This document shows, piece after piece, positions 39,748 through 50,365 of a stretch of DNA of 64,000 nt (its first letter is position 1; every line of letters begins with the position of its first letter). The notes below the pieces were generated by a model. It did not search any database. It saw nothing but the letters and a program-made list of their open reading frames with translations, and was not told the DNA's origin. The translations under genes were made by a program, and so were the position numbers. The DNA comes from Sergeia podlipaevii. Its lineage: Eukaryota > Euglenozoa > Kinetoplastea > Trypanosomatida > Trypanosomatidae. The DNA lies in assembly GCA_030849805.1 (NCBI GenBank), contig JASANZ010002193.1, positions 1 to 64,000 on the forward strand, read 5' to 3'.

Positions 39748-42700
39748 TTACTTCCTCTGTGCTCCCCTACTCTTCTTCACCGCAGATGCCTCATCTTCGG
39801 CGGCGCCGCTTCCACTTTGGGTGTCACGGTGACGCTTTACACCAGCTGCTCTAGACGTCCCATCAGCCTCTGATGCGCTACCTTTTCTCACCTCTTCTCT
39901 GTCGGCATCATCTTCGGAATCAAGCTCGCTTCCTTCTGAGCTTCCACTATCTTCGTTGCTGTCATCATCGTCGTCTGACCCACTCCTGTCCTCTTCATCG
40001 CTGTATTCACTCCCTTCTTCATCATTGGAGCTACTAGAAATGCTAGCAAGCGAGGCATCCTCGTTGACCTCGCCCTCTGCTGCTGCTTCTTCTTCTCCTT
40101 CTGCTGCTTCTGCTGCTGTGTCCTCCTCATTCTCCTTCTCGTCTTCGTTCTCGTCCTCGCCCTCGCTCGCCACTACGGCGTGTTTCTCCTTTCCTCCCTT
40201 GCGCAGCGCTCCAACCTCCGCAGCCAGTAGACGCTGCATGTACTTGTCCCGCATTCGCGTCGCGTGAAACCACTCCCTGCACGCCTCCACGTCACGTGCG
40301 CCGCCAGCACAATCAGCAGCGCCAGAGGGGACGCCAGCGACAACAGTGCCCGTCGTCGACGAGCTCGTTACTGCTGCCGTAGCGGTGACGGTCGACAGAA
40401 ACATAGCGACAGGGACTTGTACAGCTCGCCTTGCCCTCACAGACTCCCTTAGCACCTTGAAGATGCCAGTGGCAAGCGCGAAATTGGCCATGTTGTTGTC
40501 AGTGTGGTGTGCCACCGCGCTAAGCAGCACCTCGCTTGCGGTTTGCGTAGTTGGAAAATGACGTTTGTCCATGCGCTCCAGCACGAGGAGCGCGTTACGA
40601 TGTACGTGGGTAGGCACGTCCTCAAGGTTCGTGAGGATAGCGTTGAAGAAGGTGCATAAGTACGCTTCGAGCTGCAGTGGATACACCGGGGCATTGCCAC
40701 TAGATGGCACATCAACTTCAATCGCAGCAGCAGCAGCAGCACTAGTAGATACCTCCTCAGATGACCGCTGCACGTAATCGCCAAGAATCGCCCCAGGTCG
40801 GACAGTTGTCGCAGCAGTGGGTTGCTTTCTCTCCTTTTTCTTTGCTTTTGCTTCATCATCATCATCATCAGCAGTGCCATCACCGCTTATCCCGGCAATG
40901 CGCAAGAGTTCTGACATTCTTCGCTGTTGTGGTCGCGCATGCGCCGCAAAGCTGGAAGCAGTCAACGTAAAGCCAACGCCGCCTCTGGAGGTACCGGAGC
41001 TACGCTCGCCTGTCTTGCCTGCAGTTCCTGCACCGGCGCCTGCGTCAGTGCCGTTCGTTCTGCCAGCTGCAGCCAGCACAACGCCCAGAAGCTTCTCTGG
41101 TAGCTGCGCTGAAGGCAAAAACTCCGTCATCAAGCAGCTCAGCAGGTATCCAGCACGCTTGCTCTCGCCGTCAGTAAGGCCAACAAAAAATGCAGCCAGT
41201 GCAGAGACGAGGGATAGCATCATGTTCACGACCGCCGCCTTGTGCTCGGCATTCTTCGCGGTCTCACGATGTAGCCATTGGAGAAGGTGGCCGACAAAGG
41301 CAGCGTCCTCCATGCTCAGCAACGCGCGAGGGAGCAAGTACGCGCTCGCAAGGGCACACGGTGCGCCAGGCAAGGCAAATATCTGCGCCACGAACGTAGC
41401 GAGCAGACCCGCACGTGACGCCGCACTGGACTCCACGAGAGCAGCGTGCATCCTGCGCTCTGCTCGAATCGACGCCATCTGCGTCACCAGCCACTGAACT
41501 GTGTAAGTCTCACTGGTCTTTGTGCCCGCCTTGCGCAGACACGCATCCACCTCCTTGGCAGCTGCATCATACGGAGCATCCTCAAAGATAAAGTGAGCCG
41601 TAGTGAAGGTGGAGAGTTGCTGCAGTATTGTGAAGGGCACGGTGCAGGTCTGCGCTAGCCATGCCCACTCCGCGGGTGACGTCTCTTTTATCATACTGAG
41701 GTCGCAGGGAGGTGGAGGCGAGAGGAACAGCGCATCCAGAACGGTAACATCACCGCTGTTGCTGTGAGCAGCAGTCGCCTTCGCACAAAAGCGTGAAGCC
41801 AAGCGCAGTGCCATGTGGGGCATCGCGACGGCGGTCAGGAGAGCCTCCGGGGGGCCTTGTGGCATCATTTCCTCTAGAATGAGAATAAAGTCATTCAGTG
41901 AGTTGAAGTCCTTGGTGGTGGTGAGCAGCACTGTCTCCATTGTGCCTTCGAGATCGGCTTGAAGCTCGTAAATGGTGGAGTGCAATCGACAGAAATGAAG
42001 AAGGAGATGTTGCCCAAGAGTGAGCGTGCGGGTTCTGCGTCTGCGTGCGGTCTTCTCAAGCGCTCCGCTGCCCCCACGAGGAGTAGCGCCCTCTTCCTTT
42101 TTATGCATTTCCACTTCCTCCTCTTGCGCAATGTCATTGACGTCGTCGTCATCATCGTCATACTGATGCTTGACTGGAACAGTGCACTCCACCTGCAGAG
42201 CACGCGTCAACGCTTCCCTGGCAGCAGCCACGTCCCCAAGTGTGAGCCACCTCACCCAAGGCCCAACGCGAAATGACTCGATGGTGCCACGGCCAAACAG
42301 GCGCGTCACGGAAGGACAGGCAAGCGCCTTGAGCTGCGTTATGTTGAACTGCTCCTCGTGCTCGGCAGTGCGGTGCGCGAGCTGGTGAAACAGCGCACGC
42401 ACCAACTCCATCCCAAACACCATGTCTGCTCTGGTGCTACCACGCAGGGACAGTTCAGCGGCGCGCAGCAGCACTCCCCCGTCCAGTCCGTCCACGTCAA
42501 GGTTATCGCGCCATAATGTGGCGAGAAACTTCGCGATGAGGCCAGCACGGTTGGTAGGCGCCTCCAGTTTTTGCTCACGTGCGTAACGCTGCATGACGGC
42601 AAGGCCGTGGTGTAGCGCAAGGGTCAAAATTGGGCCTGGCAGGCCTCGCAGCAACCGCGTGTGAATGTCTAGAAAGCCGTTCTCGTAGCCAACGGCCTGC

Positions 42701-45700
42701 GTGAGGAGACGATCAATGACAAAGAGTGGGTCTGCAAAGAGCACCTGCCGAAGTTCCATACGATACACGTCCACGCTGGCATCGTTCATGCGTTTTAGAC
42801 TCTGCGTAAAGAGAGCTCTCTGTTCCATGCTGCACAGTACCTCGTGCGGGTAGCGGCGAGGCACGTTGCTGCTGCTGATCGCCTTCCCCTTATGTTGGGT
42901 CTGCCGACCACCGTTGTTCGGCAGCAGCCGCGCTGCCCAGTCCATGATGTGAAGGAAGCCAACGCTGCTGTGGCCTAGGCCGACGCGGTGAGCGCCGTCA
43001 CGCAGCGAGTCAAATATGTCTTGCATGTAGGCGTAAACGAGGTAGGAAGGGGTCATCACACGCAGGCAAGGCATAACCAAGTCGACGAGAACCGTCTCCG
43101 CAAGAACAAAGCACTGCTTCGCCTGGGTGATCGCGTTCCTGGTGCTAGTTGTTGTGCCGCTGCTGCTGTGTGTGAGCTCCGCAACACACCCCCTGCACAA
43201 GACAGCGAGACGTGCAAGAAGAGGTGCAATAACGGTCTGCGAGGCCGCGTAGGTGCTCATATGGCGAAGTAATGGGAATATATCGTATAAAACGCCAAGC
43301 TGTAGTCCGCGTTGCTCATACGCAGTATATGTTCCTCTTGCATCTTCGAAATGTTCCTGTTGCGGTTGATCCTCCCATGCAGAAAGCCAACGGCTGAGAA
43401 CGCGCATCAGATATACCTGCACATTCACTGTGCACGGCATGCTGCGCTTGGGGATAAGAAACACGTTAACGCCAGAGCGCTGCAGGTGCTCGAGAAGTGC
43501 AAGGGCGACGTCATAGTACCCTGCAACAAGAAGCTCCAACGCAAAGCGGCACGGAGACACTAGCTTCGGAGTCACGGTCGTCACTGGCGGCGGCGGCACC
43601 ACTCCCGCCGCAGCCCCCGTCGCAGGCTGTGGTGTATCCTGAACGAGGAACTGGGTCCATACGGGAAGAGGGACTGGGCACACCAGCTTGCTAAATCGCT
43701 CCCCAGTGAGCTCACCGTGGCGCGGAAGCGTCACAGGTGCTACTTCGACTGCATCACAACCTCGCGACTCTGCAAGCGCCCCTCCACGACCTCGACGGCC
43801 ACCACGTCCACTATACGCGTCCTGCGTTCCCACCCCACCACTAGAGCGCTCATCCGCAACAACAGGGGAAGCAGCGGGGTTAATGATCATTTCCATGTAC
43901 GCACTCATCACGTACTTGTGCATAGCAGTCGTAAAACGGCTCAGGGCGGCACTTGGCTTCACTGGATCGGGTCCGGTACGACCATCATTGGGTTCTGGTG
44001 GGTCAGTAGCAAAGTGGTAAAGCAGCAGCGCGGACTGTGCGTCGCAACAGCCACAGAGCAGCACCGTCGTAGCAAACTTCTGCCTTCCCTCCGTCTGCTG
44101 CGCTGCGGTGAGGCCTATGCGAAGTTGCGTGCTAAGGTAAAAGAAGTGGGGAAGCAGCAAGGAGCGCACTCGCAAGCGACGTAGCAGTAGCCCTAATGGT
44201 GGAAACTGCCTCAAGCGCCACTCGCAGCTCGAGCACCACCCTTGCGCAACATCTCCAATTGGACGTCGCAGAAGCCATGAAACGGTTGCCATCTCAAGGG
44301 CCTCTAGCCCCTTTGCCTCGGCCGCAGCGCTGATGCCAGTGCTCGTAAGCGCCGTCGTGATTCCCACACCTGGCGCAGCAGCCGCAGCAGCCGCAGCAGC
44401 AGTGGTCCCGGCGCCAGCACCCACACCACTGCCTTTCTGCATCACCGAAGTTGCATTCCGCGTGCCGGGAAGAATAAACTCCGCGCACATAACAGCACCA
44501 AAGATAGTGGCGACTAGATAGCCATGCGCGCTGCTCTCGCCCATCACGTGCCCAAGTTCCTTGGAGCTCTGCCCAAGAAGAGTGAGAAGGTCCATTTCAG
44601 CAGCTGAGAGTCCCTGCATGCTGGCTGAATCGAAGGTGCTGTCACCGCCCGCCATCATTGTCGCCGCCGAGGGTGCACCCTCCCTATCATCGTTCTCATC
44701 ACAACCTTCTCCCTGCTCACCAGTAATATGCTGCACGGCTCGCACACTCAGTTGCCCATAAGGAATGCGCTCCATCGCTGCGCGCCATGCCTGGATGAAT
44801 TCATGCAGCACCCGCACAAGTGCGGCGGTGGTGCCGAGTGCTTGTGTGACCATATGTGGTGTGCTTGCTTTGAACAGCAAAGCGGCTCGACGGAAGCGTG
44901 TGCGTGCAATGGTTTCCTTAATGAGCGCTGGTGAGACACACCCCCACGCCCTGAGGCCCTCCAACCTCGCTTGTCGTCTCTGCTCCGCTGTGAAAGCTCC
45001 GTAAACACCTCTGCTGTCCACCTGACCCTCCCTTCCTTCCACTTCTTCGTCCTCGTCGTCATCGGAGATGGGACTCGACACTGCGGCCACCTTGCACTGC
45101 GCAAAGAACGTGACCCACTTGGTAAGGTCCTTGCTCTGCGAAGATAGCTGCTGTAGAAATGCAAACAAGCCCGTGTACCACACCTGCATCACCGCTGCTT
45201 TGAGAGACGCCACCCGATCCTTGGCGACAGTGTCGTCGGGGGATGTGTAGGATGCGTGAAGCAAAAAGACTGCGCTAGCCAGCCCCTCCGCAGCGGCGCA
45301 CACGCCAGGATAAAAGGGTGGAGGAGGCGGCGCTGGTGGTGCCACGGCACTGGTCACTGCACCCTTGGAAGCAGGCGAAGCTGCTCTCCCTGCTGGGGTC
45401 ATGCCTACCGTCTCAATAGCCATACCTGAGGAGCCACTGCCCGCAGCGAGAGTGTAAGTGTGAATACTGGTGCTCACAAGCACGAACAATCCCTCTAGCA
45501 CCTCGCCCACACTCGGAGAGTGACACAGAGGTGGCACAGAAGAGGTCACATCACTAGGTGCAAGCAGCGTGGTGGCTGTCTCCGTAACTTTTAGAAAAAG
45601 ATCATCAAACTTTGGCAAAGCGGAAGGAGACAGAGATGTGCACTCAGGTCCGCACATGATGACTTCCAGAAGAGCCCTACTAAGAGCATTTTCAAAAGTT

Positions 45701-45855
45701 GTCTTGGCAGTTGCCACCTGCTCTGGTGTCGCTCTCTCAGTGATGGAAAGCAGCTGCCAGAGAACTTCGCTAATGGTCTCCTCAAAAAGGGTAGCAGCGA
45801 CGCTCTTGTGTGAAGCTGCAGCTGCACCAGCAGCACCTGAGCTACCTGTTGACAT
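39748..45855 (-). CDS. THO complex subunit 2 (THOC2/Tho2)-like protein, 2,035 aa
   Basis: THOC2 is the scaffold of the nuclear THO complex, which packages nascent mRNA with Sub2/UAP56 and Mex67 for export. Three segments in the right order match the family. Around residues 1000-1150: SLKRMNDASVDVYRMELRQ, DPLFVIDRLLTQAVGYENG and a following helical region (family: KKRLxKENVKxxxRQ, NPxxxFDxILxQIxxYDN). Around 1505-1600: LLPRALLSMEDAAFVGHLLQ and LTDGESKRAGYLLSC (family: IxPRxxxxxxDAVYCAxFV, CTENEAxxxGRFL). Around 1747-1770: THVHRNALLVLERMDKRHFP (family: YMHIRNxLIVLxxIxPxYP). An acidic tail with a final basic cluster (KKSRGAQRK) follows, as expected of a nuclear factor. The ATG at 45855 is chosen because the upstream frame has no ATG; a CA repeat lies in the 5' UTR. 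Confidence 0.85.
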   Translation of the reverse strand: MSTGSSGAAGAAAASHKSVAATLFEETISEVLWQLLSITERATPEQVATAKTTFENALSRALLEVIMCGPECTSLSPSALPKFDDLFLKVTETATTLLAPSDVTSSVPPLCHSPSVGEVLEGLFVLVSTSIHTYTLAAGSGSSGMAIETVGMTPAGRAASPASKGAVTSAVAPPAPPPPPFYPGVCAAAEGLASAVFLLHASYTSPDDTVAKDRVASLKAAVMQVWYTGLFAFLQQLSSQSKDLTKWVTFFAQCKVAAVSSPISDDDEDEEVEGREGQVDSRGVYGAFTAEQRRQARLEGLRAWGCVSPALIKETIARTRFRRAALLFKASTPHMVTQALGTTAALVRVLHEFIQAWRAAMERIPYGQLSVRAVQHITGEQGEGCDENDDREGAPSAATMMAGGDSTFDSASMQGLSAAEMDLLTLLGQSSKELGHVMGESSAHGYLVATIFGAVMCAEFILPGTRNATSVMQKGSGVGAGAGTTAAAAAAAAAPGVGITTALTSTGISAAAEAKGLEALEMATVSWLLRRPIGDVAQGWCSSCEWRLRQFPPLGLLLRRLRVRSLLLPHFFYLSTQLRIGLTAAQQTEGRQKFATTVLLCGCCDAQSALLLYHFATDPPEPNDGRTGPDPVKPSAALSRFTTAMHKYVMSAYMEMIINPAASPVVADERSSGGVGTQDAYSGRGGRRGRGGALAESRGCDAVEVAPVTLPRHGELTGERFSKLVCPVPLPVWTQFLVQDTPQPATGAAAGVVPPPPVTTVTPKLVSPCRFALELLVAGYYDVALALLEHLQRSGVNVFLIPKRSMPCTVNVQVYLMRVLSRWLSAWEDQPQQEHFEDARGTYTAYEQRGLQLGVLYDIFPLLRHMSTYAASQTVIAPLLARLAVLCRGCVAELTHSSSGTTTSTRNAITQAKQCFVLAETVLVDLVMPCLRVMTPSYLVYAYMQDIFDSLRDGAHRVGLGHSSVGFLHIMDWAARLLPNNGGRQTQHKGKAISSSNVPRRYPHEVLCSMEQRALFTQSLKRMNDASVDVYRMELRQVLFADPLFVIDRLLTQAVGYENGFLDIHTRLLRGLPGPILTLALHHGLAVMQRYAREQKLEAPTNRAGLIAKFLATLWRDNLDVDGLDGGVLLRAAELSLRGSTRADMVFGMELVRALFHQLAHRTAEHEEQFNITQLKALACPSVTRLFGRGTIESFRVGPWVRWLTLGDVAAAREALTRALQVECTVPVKHQYDDDDDDVNDIAQEEEVEMHKKEEGATPRGGSGALEKTARRRRTRTLTLGQHLLLHFCRLHSTIYELQADLEGTMETVLLTTTKDFNSLNDFILILEEMMPQGPPEALLTAVAMPHMALRLASRFCAKATAAHSNSGDVTVLDALFLSPPPPCDLSMIKETSPAEWAWLAQTCTVPFTILQQLSTFTTAHFIFEDAPYDAAAKEVDACLRKAGTKTSETYTVQWLVTQMASIRAERRMHAALVESSAASRAGLLATFVAQIFALPGAPCALASAYLLPRALLSMEDAAFVGHLLQWLHRETAKNAEHKAAVVNMMLSLVSALAAFFVGLTDGESKRAGYLLSCLMTEFLPSAQLPEKLLGVVLAAAGRTNGTDAGAGAGTAGKTGERSSGTSRGGVGFTLTASSFAAHARPQQRRMSELLRIAGISGDGTADDDDDEAKAKKKERKQPTAATTVRPGAILGDYVQRSSEEVSTSAAAAAAIEVDVPSSGNAPVYPLQLEAYLCTFFNAILTNLEDVPTHVHRNALLVLERMDKRHFPTTQTASEVLLSAVAHHTDNNMANFALATGIFKVLRESVRARRAVQVPVAMFLSTVTATAAVTSSSTTGTVVAGVPSGAADCAGGARDVEACREWFHATRMRDKYMQRLLAAEVGALRKGGKEKHAVVASEGEDENEDEKENEEDTAAEAAEGEEEAAAEGEVNEDASLASISSSSNDEEGSEYSDEEDRSGSDDDDDSNEDSGSSEGSELDSEDDADREEVRKGSASEADGTSRAAGVKRHRDTQSGSGAAEDEASAVKKSRGAQRK

Positions 45856-45898
45856 CAAAAGAGAATCTCGTGACTTAATTCTCCCTCTCAATGTGTTG

Positions 45899-45927
<29 letters not shown>
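45899..45927. repeat. GT/CA microsatellite in the 5' UTR of the THOC2-like gene
   Basis: The uninterrupted 29-bp repeat lies between the predicted splice acceptor (45943-45942) and the ATG (45855), so it should be in the mature leader as a CA tract. Confidence 0.85.
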
Positions 45928-45932
<5 letters not shown>

Positions 45933-45941
45933 ATTTAAATT

Positions 45942-45972
45942 CTAGAAGGAACTGCTTGATCAATAAAAAAAA
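45942..45972 (-). other. Probable SL trans-splice acceptor of the THOC2-like gene
   Basis: On the minus strand an 8-T tract and TTCCTTCT are followed by AG at 45943-45942, giving an 86-nt leader. Confidence 0.55.
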
Positions 45973-46625
45973 GGAGTTAATTTAATTTCCTGTATAAGCA
46001 GCGATAGATACAGCGTCTTCCTTCCCGTTATCTGTGTACGCTATGCACCTTCTAAATGTGTATATATGTACGTATATATATATATATATATACCATGCAA
46101 ATATGCTAGGTGCAAAATGTTCAATGATAATTTCAAAAAAAAAAAAGGATGATGACAGGAAATAAATGCAATGTTAGGCGGTAAAATAAACAGCAAAAAA
46201 AAAATAAGGAAGGGGGAACCGCGTAGTCACACTCCTAGCTGTTTAAAGAAAAAAAAAAATCAATTTCTGTGAGAGGCAGCGGGCCATAGCTACCAGGTGC
46301 ACCTACCTCACCAACGTGTAAAGCAAAACAAGGTTTAAATATTATTGGAGTTTTTAAGTATTTTTTTTTTTAAGGAACAAAACAGATGTGTGCTTAAACG
46401 GGGGTAAATTACCAATACCAAAGCTCTTAAAGAATTATTATCCATCCAAAAATATAGATAGCACCACAAACAACTAGAAAAATAAATAAATAAAGCAAAG
46501 AAAAGAGGAAAAGGGGGAAAAAAATGAGAGAAAGCGGTTCGCCTCTCATTTTCACTTTGTTTTCAAAACCCCTCCTCTTCACTTGTTTTTAATTTATCCA
46601 TTTTGATTTTATTCAATAGGAAAAA

Positions 46626-48458
46626 TTACTGAAAAAGACTCTGAACAACAACATCATTGCGACCGCTGTTTTCATAGGAGTTGGCCACCATAAACCCAAC
46701 TATCTTCGGGCGTGGCTCGTAGTTTACAGTCTTTCCCTTCGTAAGCTTATGAAACCCTTTACGCGCGGCCTCCCTCTCCGGCAGCAACTCCGTGTTCATG
46801 TCACTCAGTTGCTGCTCCAGTCGAGAAGCGACAGCGCCGCCACGCTTCACGAGCTCTCGCACAAAATCTGCGTCGTCAAACACCTCGGCATCAATGTCAC
46901 CTTCCGCCATCTGTAGAGCGCGTTGTGTCTTGGCCTCCGCAGAGGTCCAGCAGGCAACGTGGCCAGGGTGCGCGAGAATCGCAAGGTGCGCACGATTCTT
47001 TTGAACCTTTTGGCGAAGACGCAGTTTCGTCGCCAAGATGGCTTCGATCTGCTTAGAGAGAGATTGGGATATGGTCTTGAGCTTCGCGCTGTTCGCCTGC
47101 ACGAGTTTGCCACCCCACAGGTCCACGCAGGCGCTCGCCTTCTTGATAATGGTCTGATGCTGAGTATTGATGGCGAGAAACGTCGGTAGCACCTTGCCGC
47201 CCTTTTTAATTGTCTTCTTCTTTTTTTCTGTCGTCGAAGACGGCGCCTTCTCACCAGATGCGTAATCACTGAGTGTGGTCAGAAGTTCCACTAGCTCACA
47301 GCGCACGTCGTTGTAGCCCTCAGCAATCCGCGCGGCAGCTTCATTCACGTCCTCGCTGCCTCCTGCTCCAGCGCAAGCGGTGATGTTCCGGCCGGCCTCA
47401 TCGTCTTCGTCTTCGTCTTCCGTTGCAACACCTTCGGCATCTGTAAAGAGAGACAGCGCGTAGTACTGAGGCATCCCAATCGCTCGCGTCACAGCAGGCT
47501 GAAGCCTCACCCGCATGCGCAACAGCTGAGAGTACAGCATGATATAGTGCTTGATCGCAGATTGAGTGCGCTCCCTCGCTTTGACCTCATCCGTCGATGA
47601 AAAGCCACCACTGCTATCCGCCGCAGCGGACGCCCCAAGCACACTAACCTGAGACTGGCGTAGGTTCTCCAGTTGCTCAAGAATGCCCAATTCCTCGCCT
47701 CCAAGCGGCCCGTCGGCGGCCATGGCGGCTGCAAGGGCACTACCACTCAGCGCAACACCGGCACCCACCGCGCCACGCTTCTTGCGCTGCTTCTTCTCCA
47801 GCCAGTCGAGGTACTCCTCCTCGCTGAGGTCCTTTGCCCTACGCACCTTCTTCTGCTTTTGCATCCCCTTGTGCTCATGATCATCATCGCTCGCCTCGTC
47901 CTCTCCCTCCTCATAGTCGCCATCCTCGTCAAAATCGTCTTCTTCTTCGTCCATGTCGCCATCCAAATCCTCGTAGATCTCTTCTCCTTCCGCATCCATA
48001 TCCGCCATGTCGAGCGCACCAAAGATGTCGTCCATCGCGGCCTCCACGTTGACAGGTGTGGCGGCGTACTTGCCCTCGGAGAACGCAGAGTCCAGAGGAC
48101 CGCGCCGGCGAAGTTTGTTAGGCTCCCCGCCCTTATCCGCGAAGGATCCTGCGCGTGCGCGCTTGCGTGAAGCAGATGATGCCAGCTGCTGTTGCTTCGA
48201 GCCACGAGGATGCCGCCTTGCGTTCGCACCGTCTTCGCCGTCAGAGCCGCTATCCCCGAAGGATCCACCGTCGCTAGCCATGTCGTAGTCCTCTACAATA
48301 CCAGAAAAACCGCCATCGTCCCCCCACTGGGCATCTCGCTCTGCCGCTACACGAGCAGATGGATCTAGCTGCTCATTGACAGATTCCGCAAGCGTCTTGC
48401 GCTTCTTCTTGAGCGCAAGAACAGTGTCGCGAGAGGAACTCGAGACAAAGCGAGGCAT
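46626..48458 (-). CDS. AATF/Bfr2 family ribosome-biogenesis protein, 610 aa
   Basis: AATF (yeast Bfr2) is a nucleolar factor needed for early 18S pre-rRNA processing in the small-subunit processome. The order of elements fits: a basic N-terminus with LDPSARVAAE; a long acidic stretch (about 150-200, DEEEDDFDEDGDYEEGED type); a central helical region around residue 320 with LRMRVRLQPAVTRAIGMPQY (family: TRIKLQKxLxxxNxLP); and a C-terminal TRAUB-like segment around 575-610, RKGFHKLTKGKTVNYEPRPK, then IVGFMVAN and a terminal SLFQ (family: SKGRxxRYxVHxKLxNFM ... SLF). The family length of about 530-560 residues is similar. An acceptor AG at 48479-48478 directly after a T tract gives a 19-nt leader. 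Confidence 0.8.
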   Translation of the reverse strand: MPRFVSSSSRDTVLALKKKRKTLAESVNEQLDPSARVAAERDAQWGDDGGFSGIVEDYDMASDGGSFGDSGSDGEDGANARRHPRGSKQQQLASSASRKRARAGSFADKGGEPNKLRRRGPLDSAFSEGKYAATPVNVEAAMDDIFGALDMADMDAEGEEIYEDLDGDMDEEEDDFDEDGDYEEGEDEASDDDHEHKGMQKQKKVRRAKDLSEEEYLDWLEKKQRKKRGAVGAGVALSGSALAAAMAADGPLGGEELGILEQLENLRQSQVSVLGASAAADSSGGFSSTDEVKARERTQSAIKHYIMLYSQLLRMRVRLQPAVTRAIGMPQYYALSLFTDAEGVATEDEDEDDEAGRNITACAGAGGSEDVNEAAARIAEGYNDVRCELVELLTTLSDYASGEKAPSSTTEKKKKTIKKGGKVLPTFLAINTQHQTIIKKASACVDLWGGKLVQANSAKLKTISQSLSKQIEAILATKLRLRQKVQKNRAHLAILAHPGHVACWTSAEAKTQRALQMAEGDIDAEVFDDADFVRELVKRGGAVASRLEQQLSDMNTELLPEREAARKGFHKLTKGKTVNYEPRPKIVGFMVANSYENSGRNDVVVQSLFQ

Positions 48459-48477
48459 TCGTTCTTTTTATTGCTTC

Positions 48478-48491
48478 CTTGAAAAAAAAAA
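48478..48491 (-). other. Probable SL trans-splice acceptor of the AATF-like gene
   Basis: On the minus strand a T10 tract followed by CAAG places the AG at 48479-48478, 19 nt before the ATG. Confidence 0.65.
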
Positions 48492-49423
48492 TGTAACTTC
48501 AATAAGTGAGCTTGCCCTCCTTCTCTGTCTATCTACCTCGAGTTTAAAGCGGGAGTATCAGTGAAAATAAAGGCACGGATATAAACACGCACACGCACAC
48601 CTCTAACAAGCTCAGTTTTCTCCCTTGAGATACCCTTTAGAAGAGAGCGTGTACTTGTTCTTTTAGGCTTGAGATGGCAACCATTTTTCAATATTCAGAG
48701 AAATGATGGAAAAGAAAAAACAAAAGACAGAAGACAAAAATAATATTGATTGAAACGCTCAATAGCAGAAAAAAAGGTTCGTTGTGCCCTCTCACACCCT
48801 CAAACAGTGGCATGAAAGTACTTCATTCATTCATATATATATAATTGAGAAAAATCAAGTGCATATATGTAAGAAACACTTATGTGCGTCAAATATATAT
48901 ACATAAGCCCCTCTTAATTTTTGTTGTTGTTTTGTTCAAGCACAAGAAAAAAAAGTAAGTAAATAAGAAGATACGTCAAACATACAAAACAAAAAAAAGA
49001 GCAGTTTTGTGCAGTTACTGATCGTATCTTTGAACCCAAAGTATACCGTACTAAATAATAATAATAATAGTACAAAATGGTCAGAGAAAAAATAGTGGTG
49101 GTAATGCAAAGCAACAAAACTAGAATTCAAAAGAACAAAGAAGTTTTTGAAAATGGTCATGTGGCAATATAGGGCAAGCACACAAAAACGTATACACTGC
49201 CCCCTCCTCCCCCCCCCCCAGCTCGGTTTCATTTTAAAAGTAGAAGAAATAAAGAAATTAGCATAGTGAAACGGAACATTTCACGCTCACACCCAGAAAT
49301 GAAGAAAAAAGGGAGAAAGAAAGGAGCGAATGATAGCAAATAGCACAGGGCTGATTTAAACACAAAGAATGCAGAATAGTGAAAATCAAGTTAGCATCTC
49401 CCACTTACACTTGCTTCTTTAAA

Positions 49424-49797
49424 GGAGCAATGACAGAGTTCAAGAAAAAGAGTCAATACAAAAAGAAGGACAAAGCTACAAAGCTAGTGCTTGGTGCGGA
49501 AAGCCATGCAAACCAGGTAGCGCATCTTATACTGCGCAGGGTTATAAATGCTAAACTCGGGATAGCGTAGGCTTGCTCGCTTGATGCGTGGGAACTGACC
49601 AGTGGAAAGCCCGGATTAGAAAGCGAAAATTTGAGCAGCTCTCCAGTGACGAAACGCTGCGTCCAACCTGTACCAAACTCCGTACAAGGTCACAACGGCT
49701 TCATCCTTTGATTCGTGAGAAAGCGCGCCGAGAGCCTATATTGCAGCGACAGAGGGTAGTGCCGTTATTGTCAGAAAGAAAAAAAAATCGTTTTTAA
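49424..49797 (+). pseudogene. Possible gene relic on the strand opposite to the cluster
   Basis: The island has coding-like composition. On the plus strand, ATG at 49424 opens a 48-codon basic peptide (MTEFKKKSQYKKKDKATK, then HANQVAHLILRRVINAKLGIA) ending in TAG at 49568-49570. The same frame continues open to a TGA at 49709-49711, and another plus frame is open from 49585 to 49797 (WKARIRKRKFEQLSSDE, then TKLRTRSQR). A minus frame is also open for about 60 codons. I cannot decide which frame was coding, and no family is recognised. It may be a decayed gene, or an RNA gene with accidental frames. Confidence 0.25.
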
Positions 49798-50365
49798 AAA
49801 TAAAAAATGATTTCTGTTGCAAAAGATACTGTTCACTCCACTTCGTGTGCTTGTCTGCAAGAGTATGAACAGGAAATGAAAAATACGATTACCCTCCCCC
49901 CAGTTACCTTGATTCCCTAGCAATCCTGGTAGATACTCTGAAAAGAGTACAAACTATTGATTTAAAGAAAAATGATACCAAAAAAAAAAAACAGGATGTA
50001 AAATCAGATACAAAAAATGAACTATATTTTTTATATAGCCCTTTAGTTATTGTTTTCTTCTCTTTCTCTGAATATTAACAAAAAAAAAAAAACGACGAAA
50101 ATAGGAAAAAATGAGAAACAGCAAAAAAAAATATTGCAGCTCACAAAGGCAGTGATGCTTCTTCAAATTTACGTATTCATATTGCATTATTTCCACATTG
50201 AATAGTTTGTTGTGAAGGAGTTTTACTTAAACGTGTGGCTTAATACGCGTATACAGTTACTTACTTATCTCTGTGGACAAATGCGTGTACACACACACAC
50301 ACAGGGCGGCATATAAAATAGAGAGATGGCTTAAGCACACATACACACTCTCCCTCTCTGTCCCT

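Larger units (their letters stand above)
45856..46625. other. Intergenic spacer
   Basis: About 770 bp, AT-rich, containing the 5' UTR CA repeat of the THOC2-like gene, a TA repeat near 46070-46092 and several A-runs. No gene is seen. Confidence 0.65.
48459..50365. other. Intergenic spacer with a less AT-rich island
   Basis: About 1.9 kb. Most of it is A-runs and simple sequence, but 49400-49770 is visibly less AT-rich and is annotated separately as a possible gene relic. Confidence 0.65.

Noticed and set aside
39748..45855. First considered as URB1/Npa1 or DNA polymerase V-like because of size and acidic tail
   Set aside because: The LLPRALLSMEDA and HVHRNALLVLERM segments in order match THOC2 much better.
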